A stretch of DNA of 64,000 nt from positions 248,001 through 312,000 of the forward strand of contig CAWGRQ010000047.1 of assembly GCA_963824985.1 (NCBI GenBank), given 5' to 3'. Made by a program: the position numbers and the translations under genes. The notes beneath the pieces were generated by a model, which did no database searches, was not told the DNA's origin, and saw only the letters and a program-made list of their open reading frames with translations. Each line of letters starts with the position of its first letter. Position 1 is the stretch's first letter. This DNA comes from JAFNAG01 sp963824985 (GTDB lineage Bacteria; Acidobacteriota; UBA6911). Shown piece by piece: positions 57,132 to 64,000 of this stretch.

Positions 57132-59771
57132 CTACGGGTGCCGTAAGGCCTCGATCGGGTCCACCCGCGACGCGCGATACGCCGGCAGCGCGCTCGCCGC
57201 CAGCGCGGCCACGAGAATGACCGCTGCCGCGCCGGCCTGAGAGCCGACATCGACCGGGCCGATGTCGATGAGAAACGGGCGCATGATCTGCCTCAACGAG
57301 ATCGACGCCACAACGCCGATGCCGATCCCGATCAGCGAGCGCCGCGCAGCGTGACCCAAGACGAACCGGAGGACGTCGCAACGGGAGGCACCCACCGCCA
57401 TACGCACGCCAATCTCGCAGTAACGCTGGCCGACGATGTAGGACATAACGCCGTAAACACCAACGATAGCCAGAACCACGGCGAGGATGCCGAAGGCGGC
57501 GAGCAGCACGGCCAGGAAGCGGGTGCCGGCAGCGGATTGGGCGATCACCTCTTCCATGGTGCTCACCCAATAGAGCGCGAGATCAGGCTCCAGTTCATGG
57601 ACCGCCCGGCGGACGGCGGTCGCCACTGCTCCCGCCGCCGCGCTGGTCCGCACCACGAAGCTGACCGACTGGATCGCGTAGTCAAAGTCGCGATAGGGCG
57701 CGTAGAGGATCACTTGCGGCGGTTGTCCCGGGCCCGCGCTCCTGATGTCGCCGGCCACGCCGACGATCGTAAACCACCGCTCCGGCCTGGGACGGGTGCC
57801 GTACGCCAATCGTCGGCCAATGGGGTTCTGGCCTGGCCAGTACGTGTCCGCCGCCCGTTTGCTGATTACGATCACGCCCGACCCGAACCGGTTCTCCGCC
57901 TTCGTGAACGAACGCCCCGAGATCAGGGGAATGCCCAGAGCGCGGAAAAAGTCCGGATTCACGGTGCGGTGCTCCGCGAAGGGCTCGTACCCCGGGCGAT
58001 CGTTGGGCAATCCCTCCACCGTGAAGTCCATGTTCGTGTGTGTCATCTGGATCGGGAGGAGGTTGTTGAGGCCAACCGCCTCCACACCGGCCACCCCCTC
58101 CAGTCGCTCCAGCATCCGGTCATAGAACGCGTGCGATCTTGCCACGTCCGGGTATCGCCCGGGCGGGAGGCTCACACGCATGGTCAGCACGTTTTCCGGT
58201 CGGAACCCGAGGTCGACATCCGCAAGCGCTCGGAGGCTGCGCACGAGCATGGCGGCGCCGATCACGAGCGCAACTGACAGCGCGACCTCCATGGTGATGA
58301 GCCGGTTGCCGTGACGGGCGCGACCTCGGGCCGAGGGCGCGGCCTCGGCGAGATCGGCATGGAGCTTCTGTCTCGACATTCGCCAGGCAGGAACCAGGCT
58401 GATGCCAAGCGCCGTCAACACCGAGCCGACCGCACAATACCCGAGCACAGGCCAACTAATGGCGACCTCAACGCCCGCCGGAAGCGGATTAGCCGGCAGC
58501 GACAGCAGGGCGTCGAGAACCCAACGGCAGGCCAAAAGGCCGACAAGTCCCCCAGCCAGCGCCAGCAGAAATCCCTCCGCCAGAAGGAGCCGCACGATCC
58601 GCCACCGGCTTGCGCCCAGGGCAAGCCGGACGGCGAACTCGTGACGCCGGATCATAGCCCTCGCGAGGATCATGTGGGCGACGTTGGCGCATGCGATAAG
58701 AAGCACGAATCCCACGGTGGCGGCGAGTACGATCAACACGAGTGCCGTCCGGCCGACAGTGTCGCCGTGCAGCGGCATGGCCCAGGCCTCCCGGCTGTTG
58801 GGGTAGATCGCCTCCAGGTCGCTTGACACCCTGGCCAGGTCGCTGCGGGCCAGGCTGAGCGACACGCCGGGCTTGATTCGTGCGACGACAGACAGCCAGT
58901 TGTTGCCACGATCCGTGGCATCCGAGGCCGGCAGCGGGAGCGGAACCCACATGGCGGCGCTCGTCCGTGGAGGAAACTCGAAGCCGGCCGGCATCACGCC
59001 GACGATCGTGTGCTCCGAGGCGTCAATGCGGATCGCCTGCCCGATGATTTCCTTGCTGCCGCCGAAGCGATCCAGCCAGAGCGCGTGACTCAGGACGACG
59101 ACGCGTTCCGGTCCGCGCGCCGTGTCTTCCGGGAGTAGCAGCCGTCCGTGCAGGGGAGAAACGCCGAGCGCTCGGAACACGTCCGGCTCGGCGAAAGTTG
59201 CGGGGACGCGTACCGCGCCATCGGTGCTCTGGAGGTTGACGCTGCCCGGCACAAACGCGCCGATCCCCGAAAACACGCGCGCACGTTCCCGCCAGTCGCG
59301 CAGCACAGGCGCCGAAACCGCGCCTCTTCTCAAAACTCCCCCGAGCCGTCCCGACGCATAAACGCGAACGAGCTGGGCGGGTTCGGGATAGGGCAACGGG
59401 CGCAGCACGAAGGCGTCGAGGAGGGAGAAGACGGCGGTGTTGGCGCCGATGCCCAGAGCCAGCGAGAGCACCGCGGCGGCGGTGTAGCCTGGGTGCCGGA
59501 GGAGCGTTCGTACGGCAAGCGCGAGGTCTCGCGCAAGGGCTTCGACAGCCGGAAGGCCGCGCCGGTCGCGGCAGATCGCTTTTACCTGTTCGACGCCGCC
59601 GAAGTTGCGCCGGGCCGCGAGCCGCGCAGCTTCGGGGATCATGCCGTTCCGAACCAGTCGATCGGCTTCCATCTCCAGGTGGAAGCGCAGTTCCTCGTCC
59701 AACGTGCCGTCCAACCGATCCTTGTGGAACAAAGCACGAATGCGCCAAGCCAGCGTTCTCAATCGGTGCAC
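57132..59771 (-). CDS. ADOP-type duplicated ABC permease (MacB/FtsX)
   Basis: A protein of about 879 residues. The start is GTG 59771, preceded by GGAGG and 14 bp after the padR stop; codons further upstream only read the padR gene in another frame. The N-terminal block LDEELRFHLEMEADRLVRNG is the acidobacterial ADOP signature. Two MacB-like periplasmic domains alternate with FtsX permease helices (TAAAVLSLALGIGANTAVFS; LIVLAATVGFVLLIACANVA; VLAIVGVYGVMSYIVGQRY; AAAVILVAALAASALPAYRA), ending in ASRVDPIEALRHP. Related proteins export antibiotics or lipids with a separate ATPase, which is not in view. The adjacent PadR repressor probably controls it. Confidence 0.92.
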   Translation of the reverse strand: MHRLRTLAWRIRALFHKDRLDGTLDEELRFHLEMEADRLVRNGMIPEAARLAARRNFGGVEQVKAICRDRRGLPAVEALARDLALAVRTLLRHPGYTAAAVLSLALGIGANTAVFSLLDAFVLRPLPYPEPAQLVRVYASGRLGGVLRRGAVSAPVLRDWRERARVFSGIGAFVPGSVNLQSTDGAVRVPATFAEPDVFRALGVSPLHGRLLLPEDTARGPERVVVLSHALWLDRFGGSKEIIGQAIRIDASEHTIVGVMPAGFEFPPRTSAAMWVPLPLPASDATDRGNNWLSVVARIKPGVSLSLARSDLARVSSDLEAIYPNSREAWAMPLHGDTVGRTALVLIVLAATVGFVLLIACANVAHMILARAMIRRHEFAVRLALGASRWRIVRLLLAEGFLLALAGGLVGLLACRWVLDALLSLPANPLPAGVEVAISWPVLGYCAVGSVLTALGISLVPAWRMSRQKLHADLAEAAPSARGRARHGNRLITMEVALSVALVIGAAMLVRSLRALADVDLGFRPENVLTMRVSLPPGRYPDVARSHAFYDRMLERLEGVAGVEAVGLNNLLPIQMTHTNMDFTVEGLPNDRPGYEPFAEHRTVNPDFFRALGIPLISGRSFTKAENRFGSGVIVISKRAADTYWPGQNPIGRRLAYGTRPRPERWFTIVGVAGDIRSAGPGQPPQVILYAPYRDFDYAIQSVSFVVRTSAAAGAVATAVRRAVHELEPDLALYWVSTMEEVIAQSAAGTRFLAVLLAAFGILAVVLAIVGVYGVMSYIVGQRYCEIGVRMAVGASRCDVLRFVLGHAARRSLIGIGIGVVASISLRQIMRPFLIDIGPVDVGSQAGAAAVILVAALAASALPAYRASRVDPIEALRHP

Positions 59772-59785
59772 GGTCTTCCTCCAGT

Positions 59786-60130
59786 CTACGCTTCGGACCG
59801 AAGCACGCGGCCAATCACCGCGGACATCCGGTCCCAATTCCTCTCCTCCGTGCGCAGGCGACGGCGCCCCGCCGCCGTCAGTCCATAGAAACGCGCCCGC
59901 CGGTTGTTCTCGGACACCCCCCAGTCGGAACGGATCCACCCCGCCTGCTCCAGGCGCAGCAGCGCCGGGTAGACCGTGCCCTGATTCAGCTGCAACATGT
60001 TCTCGGACACCTGCTCGAGGCGCCGCGCAATGCCCCAGCCGTGCATCGGCCCCATCGTCTCCAGTGTTTTCAGCACCAGCAGATCAAGCGTCCCCTGGAG
60101 CACTTCGCTCTTGCCATCATTAGCACTCAC
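59786..60130 (-). CDS. PadR family transcriptional regulator
   Basis: A 114-residue winged-helix repressor. The GTG at 60130 has GGAGGG in front; MSANDGKSEVLQGTLDLLVL is the typical N-terminus. Conserved blocks are LETMGPMHGWGIARRL, LNQGTVYPALLRLEQAGWI and SENNRRARFYGLTAAGRRRL. It is 14 bp upstream of the ADOP permease gene, an arrangement repeated at 61514-64000 on the other strand. PadR proteins often bind toxic compounds and derepress an adjacent exporter. A pair of direct repeats upstream could be its operator. Confidence 0.92.
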   Translation of the reverse strand: MSANDGKSEVLQGTLDLLVLKTLETMGPMHGWGIARRLEQVSENMLQLNQGTVYPALLRLEQAGWIRSDWGVSENNRRARFYGLTAAGRRRLRTEERNWDRMSAVIGRVLRSEA

Positions 60131-60174
60131 TCGTTTCCCTCCATGCGTGGTTCGGCCCGGGATATGCGTTCCTC

Positions 60175-60221
60175 TTGATCATCAACAGAAGTATTCCATT
60201 TTTTCTGTTGATCGTCAACAG
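60175..60221 (-). promoter_or_regulatory. Direct repeats upstream of padR
   Basis: TTGATCATCAACAG (60175-60188) and TTGATCGTCAACAG (60208-60221) differ at one base and are 33 bp apart, about three helical turns. They also contain partial dyads (TTGATC/GATCAA). The position 45-90 bp ahead of the padR start suits a repressor binding site, but no consensus for this subfamily is known to me. Confidence 0.5.
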
Positions 60222-60313
60222 GAATCGCAGAAATTTTCCTTCCCCGGGGGATGCGCCATCGGAAACGAGTGCGTGGGCGGCCGGATGGAAGTTCGCGCCA
60301 CAGGCGCGGAACG

Positions 60314-60987
60314 TCAGGCGACCGGATCCTGAGCCTGACAGGCCACGAGGCAGCTTGAACTGCCTATCCTTCGAGAATCACCTGGTCGAGAATGGACAGG
60401 CTCTGCCCCGGATGAAGTTTTATGCTCCCGGATCGGTGCTGCGCGCACATATGGACCCGGCCCTCCCCGCGGCCTTCGGAATGAATTTGGAAAGGCGGGG
60501 TATTCCGGCGACTCCGGCACCAGGTCCAGACGGGTCCGGTACTTGCCCGGTTGTGAAGAGTCGACAATCCGCCCGCGGATGCCGTCATCGTTGTATGCGG
60601 TGAAATTGAAAAACGCAGTATTGCTGCGCCGCAGATCAACTTCTCTGGACAACGGGAGGACGGGAAGAAGACTGGCGTGCGGGAGCTTGCTGTGACCGTA
60701 TAGATTTCCGGAGGAAGATCCCGGAATGAAAAGGCTCCACCCCTCTGTGATCCTTACGACGCGCAGGATGTCCTTTCCCTTAAGAGTGACCTCGGAGTGA
60801 CCTCGGCGCCGACGATCCTTTCGCGGGTTTGCATATTGGAGCGCAGATCGCGCGCATACTTGAGAACGGTGCCCTGGATGATGCCGGCCGGCCGTTGTGA
60901 ATCCTGCGCGGCCGGAGTCTCCGCGACTTGCACTTCTATGAACATCAACGGTACTGCTACCAGAGACGTCAAGAGAATGTGCTTCAC
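60314..60987 (-). pseudogene. Small secreted protein with carboxypeptidase-regulatory-like segment, frameshifted
   Basis: From ATG 60987 a signal peptide (MKHILLTSLVAVPLMFIEVQ) leads into IIQGTVLKYARDLRSN; a second segment in another frame reads FRDLPPEIYTVTA, the typical end of a carboxypeptidase-regulatory (Ig-like) repeat. Further pieces (FFNFTAYNDDGIRGRIVDSS; YRTRLDLVPESPEYP) continue in a third frame to about 60364-60314. The direction is the same as padR. The order suggests one exported protein of about 210 residues with at least two frameshifts, but the family match is weak. Confidence 0.45.
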
Positions 60988-61513
60988 GCCTTCCTCCTCG
61001 GCTGGAACCCTTGAGTGATACGGTTCCCCACGTTATCCACTGATCTGGCTTGAAGGACGGCTGCGCACTTGAATTTCAGTCGAATTATACCATGAGCGGC
61101 CTGCCCCCAGGCTGTGAAGCGGATCAACACGGGTTCACCCGTGTCATCACCGGAGCGAAATGGGGACATTCCGCTTTTCCGGCTTGCTCCTGTTTCCTGG
61201 ATGTCCGGCCTGGAGAAGCGGTAGGTCCCCTTTTTCGTGAATGCCCGTGGCAAGCTGGCGGGTTATGGTATGTTCCAATGCAGTTCCGAACGCGCCGATC
61301 GCAATGATCTGCCGGGGCAGGGTGAGTCGATCGCATGGGAACTCGAAAGATCATTAACCTTGCCACTAAGACGCCGCGAATGGACGAATAGACTACCTAC
61401 TGAATCGCGGACGCTCTTCGATTTTCCCCATTTTCATTCACAATGGATTTTCCCCTTGACTATTGACAAGAGCGAGGCGATATTGGACCCATCAATCATC
61501 GAGAGGAGAACAA
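60988..61513. other. Intergenic region between divergent units
   Basis: About 525 bp with no supported gene. It holds an inverted repeat at 61162-61230, and near its right end the sequence TTGACTATTGACAAG and a GAGAGGAG ribosome site for the second PadR gene. Short frames on either strand show no family resemblance. Confidence 0.45.
61162..61230. repeat. REP-like imperfect inverted repeat
   Basis: GGGGACATTCCGCTTTTCC (61162-61180) pairs with GGAGAAGCGGTAGGTCCCC (61212-61230) at 15 of 19 positions. The GGGGACATTC core resembles dispersed palindromes associated with REP-type (Y1) transposases in other genomes; no such transposase is in the window, so the link is tentative. Confidence 0.45.
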
Positions 61514-61844
61514 ATGGGCAAACCCACCGACCTTGTTCAGGGCACGTTGGATCTTCTCATCCTTAAGACCGTAGCCCTCGAACCCATGCACGGCTGGGGA
61601 ATCGCGCAACGAATCAGGCTGGTTTCGAAGGAAGTGCTACAGGTAAATCAGGGCGCGCTTTACCCTGCTCTGCACCGCCTCGAGGCAGCAGGGATGGATC
61701 AGAGCGAAGTGGGGCGCATCCGAAAACAATCGGCGCGCCAGGTATTATGCGGTTACGTCAGCAGGTCGCAAGTATCTCAATGAGGAACGTGCAAACTGGG
61801 AGAGGCTGTCTACCGCCATCGATTTAGTGCTGGATACACCTTGA
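61514..61844 (+). CDS. PadR family transcriptional regulator (one frameshift)
   Basis: A second PadR protein of about 109 residues. The ATG at 61514 follows GAGAGGAG. PTDLVQGTLDLLILKTVALE, PMHGWGIAQRIRLVSKEVL and VNQGALYPALHRLEAAG are well conserved; then the frame shifts by one extra base near 61693, after which SENNRRARYYAVTSAGRKYL and EERANWERLSTAIDLVLDTP continue to the TGA at 61842-61844. Without the shift a truncated 89-residue protein lacking the dimerisation helix is made. It precedes the second ADOP gene by 13 bp, as in the other unit. Confidence 0.85.
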
Positions 61845-61857
61845 GGAGCGGTGAACG

Positions 61858-64000
61858 ATGGCACGATGGATCTCCAAATTGTCGCTGCGACTCCGCACGT
61901 TATTTCGCAGGACCAGGGTGGAGGAAGAACTCCGCGAAGAATTCCGCTTCCACCTGGACCATCAGATCCGGGAATATGTTGGCCAAGGATTGTCGGAGGA
62001 AGAAGCTCGTTGTGCGTCCGTGTGCGATATGGGCGGCGTCGAACAACATAAGGAGGATTGCCGGGACGCCCGCGGCCTGCGCTTGATTGAGTCCTTCTGG
62101 CGCGATCTCTGTTTCGGCATGCGCATGATGCGTCGCAGCCCGGGTTTCACGGCGACGGCTCTTATCACGCTCGCCCTGGGGATCGCTGCCAATACTGCGG
62201 TATTCAGCATAGTTGATGCCGTACTGGTGAGGCCCCTCCCTTATCGCGATCCTAGCCGGATTGTGCGGATCGGCCACGGCCCTCCGAGGTTATCGGAACC
62301 GACCCTGGGGTGGCCGATCTTTAGTGCCCTTCACGAAAAATCAAGTTGCTTTGCTTCTGTCGCGCTCTATTCGCTGAAGGCGTCGAGCCTGACGGCTGAA
62401 GGCACGACGAATGACATCAACGTCGTGTCCGCCTCGCCTTCATTATTTCAGTTGCTTGGAGTGGATGCCGCGCAGGGTCGGGTCTTCTCTGAAGACGAAA
62501 GTCAGCCTGGAAAGGATTCCATATTGCTCCTGAGTGACAAACTTTGGCAGCGCCTGTTTGATCGCGACCAGTCTATTCTTGGCCGATCCATGATTCTGGA
62601 TAACAAGGCCTACACCGTCATTGGAATCATGCCGCGAGGATCTGGCTTCCCTGAAGGCAGCGGGGAAGTATGGATACCACAGGGAGTTCCATCGAACTAT
62701 TCCAGAAGGTTGGCTCTCGGTCGCCTTCGCGATGGAATTTCCATTAAGCAGGCAAGCGCTGAAATAAGCAGCCTGGCAACCTCGACTGGGTCACCCACAG
62801 TTATCAATGCAGAGCGAACTGTCGTGACGGTCATACCTCTCCACGAACTGATGATGAAGCAGGTCAAACCGGCACTCCTCATGTTTTTCGGCGCCGTCAT
62901 CATAGTGTTGCTGATAGCTTGCGCTAACCTCGCCAACCTGATGGCGGCACGCGCCCGAGTACGCGGAAAGGAATTTGCTATCCGGACCGCTCTTGGGGCC
63001 TCACGATTGCAGCTGGCGCGCCAGTCCCTCCTTGAATGCCTGCTCCTATCAGCGATGGGTGGAGGCATGGGCTTGACCCTGGCCCATTGGGTAATCAACT
63101 TTTTGATTTATTCGAGTCCCCTGAAACTGCGAACGGAATACGCGATTGGCGTTGACTTCAGGGTTTTTGCTTTCGCAACAGCGATTTCCACGTTAACCGG
63201 CGCTGCAATCGGCTTCTCTATTGTGTTGGAAAGTTCCAGGGCGAACTTGATGGAGGTCATTCACGAATCGAGGAAGCGCCTGAAACCCGGGAAGGGATTT
63301 CCGTTTGGGAGTGGAACGATCATTACAGTCCAGGTCGCCATTGGCATGGTTCTTCTGTTGGCGGGGGGGCTGATGGTCCGGAGTTTCATCACGCTGCTTA
63401 CGGTGGACCTGGGATATGAACCCAATAACGTTTTGACCGTGCAGGTTTCCTTCTGGAAAGGAAATAGCCCTTTTGAGAACCAACGACAAAAGATGCAGCA
63501 CATTTCATTTTGGCAGCAGTTACTGGAAGCCCTCGCAAAACAGCGTGGGATTGAGGCCGCGGGAGTAGGAAGTCTCCCTCTCTCAACCAGAATTCCCGGA
63601 TACATTTATCCGGAAGGATGGCCTCAGGACGAACCCGCCCCCGGGTGTGACCAGTTCGTCAGTCCGGCATATTTTAGTGCGCTCAGGATGAGCCTTCTTG
63701 ATGGGCGACTGCTTACTAATGACGACTCGGACCAGGCTCCTGAAAAGGTGGCGGTCATTAATGAGACACTCGCAAAGCGCTATTTCCCGGGTGTAACCCC
63801 GCTCGGCAAGACCATCTCGAGCAGTGTGGTGGCTGTGGGCAGCGGGCCGCCGCGCCGCATCATCGGTGTTGTCGCCGATATCAGGCATAGCACCACGGAC
63901 CCGGAAACCCTTCCGCACATTTACTATTCCATGTATCAGCAACCCAAGGCACCGCTGCCCACCACCTCAGGTTACCTGACAATCCGGACACACAGAAATA
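61858..64000 (+). CDS. ADOP-type duplicated ABC permease, runs off the window
   Basis: Starts at ATG 61858 (MARWISKLSLRLRTLFRRTR) and stays open to the end of the window, at least 714 residues. The N-terminal VEEELREEFRFHLDHQIREY is the ADOP signature. It is followed by the first transmembrane/MacB block (MMRRSPGFTATALITLALGI, AANTAVFSIVDAVLVRPLPY), a periplasmic domain, FtsX helices (LLMFFGAVIIVLLIACANLA) and the beginning of the second half (RVAVINETLAKRYFPG-like; IRHSTTDPETLPHIYYSMYQ). It is co-directional with padR just upstream. The two PadR-ADOP units in this window are separate paralogues, since they differ throughout. Confidence 0.9.
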   Translation, partial: MARWISKLSLRLRTLFRRTRVEEELREEFRFHLDHQIREYVGQGLSEEEARCASVCDMGGVEQHKEDCRDARGLRLIESFWRDLCFGMRMMRRSPGFTATALITLALGIAANTAVFSIVDAVLVRPLPYRDPSRIVRIGHGPPRLSEPTLGWPIFSALHEKSSCFASVALYSLKASSLTAEGTTNDINVVSASPSLFQLLGVDAAQGRVFSEDESQPGKDSILLLSDKLWQRLFDRDQSILGRSMILDNKAYTVIGIMPRGSGFPEGSGEVWIPQGVPSNYSRRLALGRLRDGISIKQASAEISSLATSTGSPTVINAERTVVTVIPLHELMMKQVKPALLMFFGAVIIVLLIACANLANLMAARARVRGKEFAIRTALGASRLQLARQSLLECLLLSAMGGGMGLTLAHWVINFLIYSSPLKLRTEYAIGVDFRVFAFATAISTLTGAAIGFSIVLESSRANLMEVIHESRKRLKPGKGFPFGSGTIITVQVAIGMVLLLAGGLMVRSFITLLTVDLGYEPNNVLTVQVSFWKGNSPFENQRQKMQHISFWQQLLEALAKQRGIEAAGVGSLPLSTRIPGYIYPEGWPQDEPAPGCDQFVSPAYFSALRMSLLDGRLLTNDDSDQAPEKVAVINETLAKRYFPGVTPLGKTISSSVVAVGSGPPRRIIGVVADIRHSTTDPETLPHIYYSMYQQPKAPLPTTSGYLTIRTHRN

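Overview
The window looks like a high-GC soil bacterium of the Acidobacteriota. The evidence is the mix of families typical of that phylum: two secreted TIGR03435 ('soil-associated') proteins, three Oar-like TonB-dependent receptors with an N-terminal carboxypeptidase-regulatory domain, two acidobacterial VWA-related (TIGR03436) proteins, and two PadR + ADOP-type (MacB/FtsX) permease units. No rRNA, tRNA or CRISPR array was seen. The assignment is inference from gene families; no marker-gene comparison was possible.

Layout. 1-8.4 kb: a secreted M28 peptidase, a two-domain M16 peptidase, the heme genes hemN and hemH, and a TlpA-like thioredoxin; hemH sits between inverted copies of a hairpin-bearing miniature element. 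8.5-13.8 kb (minus strand): a heavily frameshifted Oar-like receptor with its own terminator, and a DUF1080 secreted protein. 14-18.8 kb: ridA, a GNAT acetyltransferase, a YtcJ-like amidohydrolase, a PIG-L deacetylase and exonuclease III. 19-27 kb: the alpha-2-macroglobulin / penicillin-binding protein 1C pair. 27-28.8 kb: a pgi remnant and gnd. 29-35.6 kb: cassette 1 (TIGR03435, Oar-like receptor, VWA protein). 35.6-39.3 kb: a large secreted beta-propeller protein. 40-44.2 kb: a BrnT/BrnA toxin-antitoxin pair, an IS1-like element sitting between two 385-bp direct repeats, and an EF-G paralogue. 44.4-46.3 kb: DsrE and PilZ proteins and a DUF4143 fragment. 46.3-54.6 kb (minus strand): cassette 2, in which BlaI and a TonB-tailed BlaR1 precede TIGR03435, receptor and VWA genes. 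54.7-64 kb: a dnaB fragment, a hemerythrin protein, a serine hydrolase and two PadR-ADOP units.

How genes may work together. Cassettes 1 and 2 are paralogous. Cassette 2 adds a BlaI-type repressor with a recognisable promoter/operator and a membrane metalloprotease sensor, so it reads as a signal-regulated envelope module: protease sensor, secreted TIGR03435 protein, outer-membrane transducer/receptor and secreted VWA protein. Its substrate or signal cannot be read from sequence.

Genome dynamics. Two groups of miniature inverted-repeat elements occur. One has TIRs ending in TTTAGCC or TTTAGG and makes 8-bp target duplications; three different interiors share this end type, and one copy is nested inside another. 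The second has TIRs like TAACCCGGATTATTCATGAA and overlaps the TA of stop codons. Many genes carry single-base frameshifts, mostly of +1 sign and clustered in some genes, while equally long neighbours are intact; this could be assembly error or decay.
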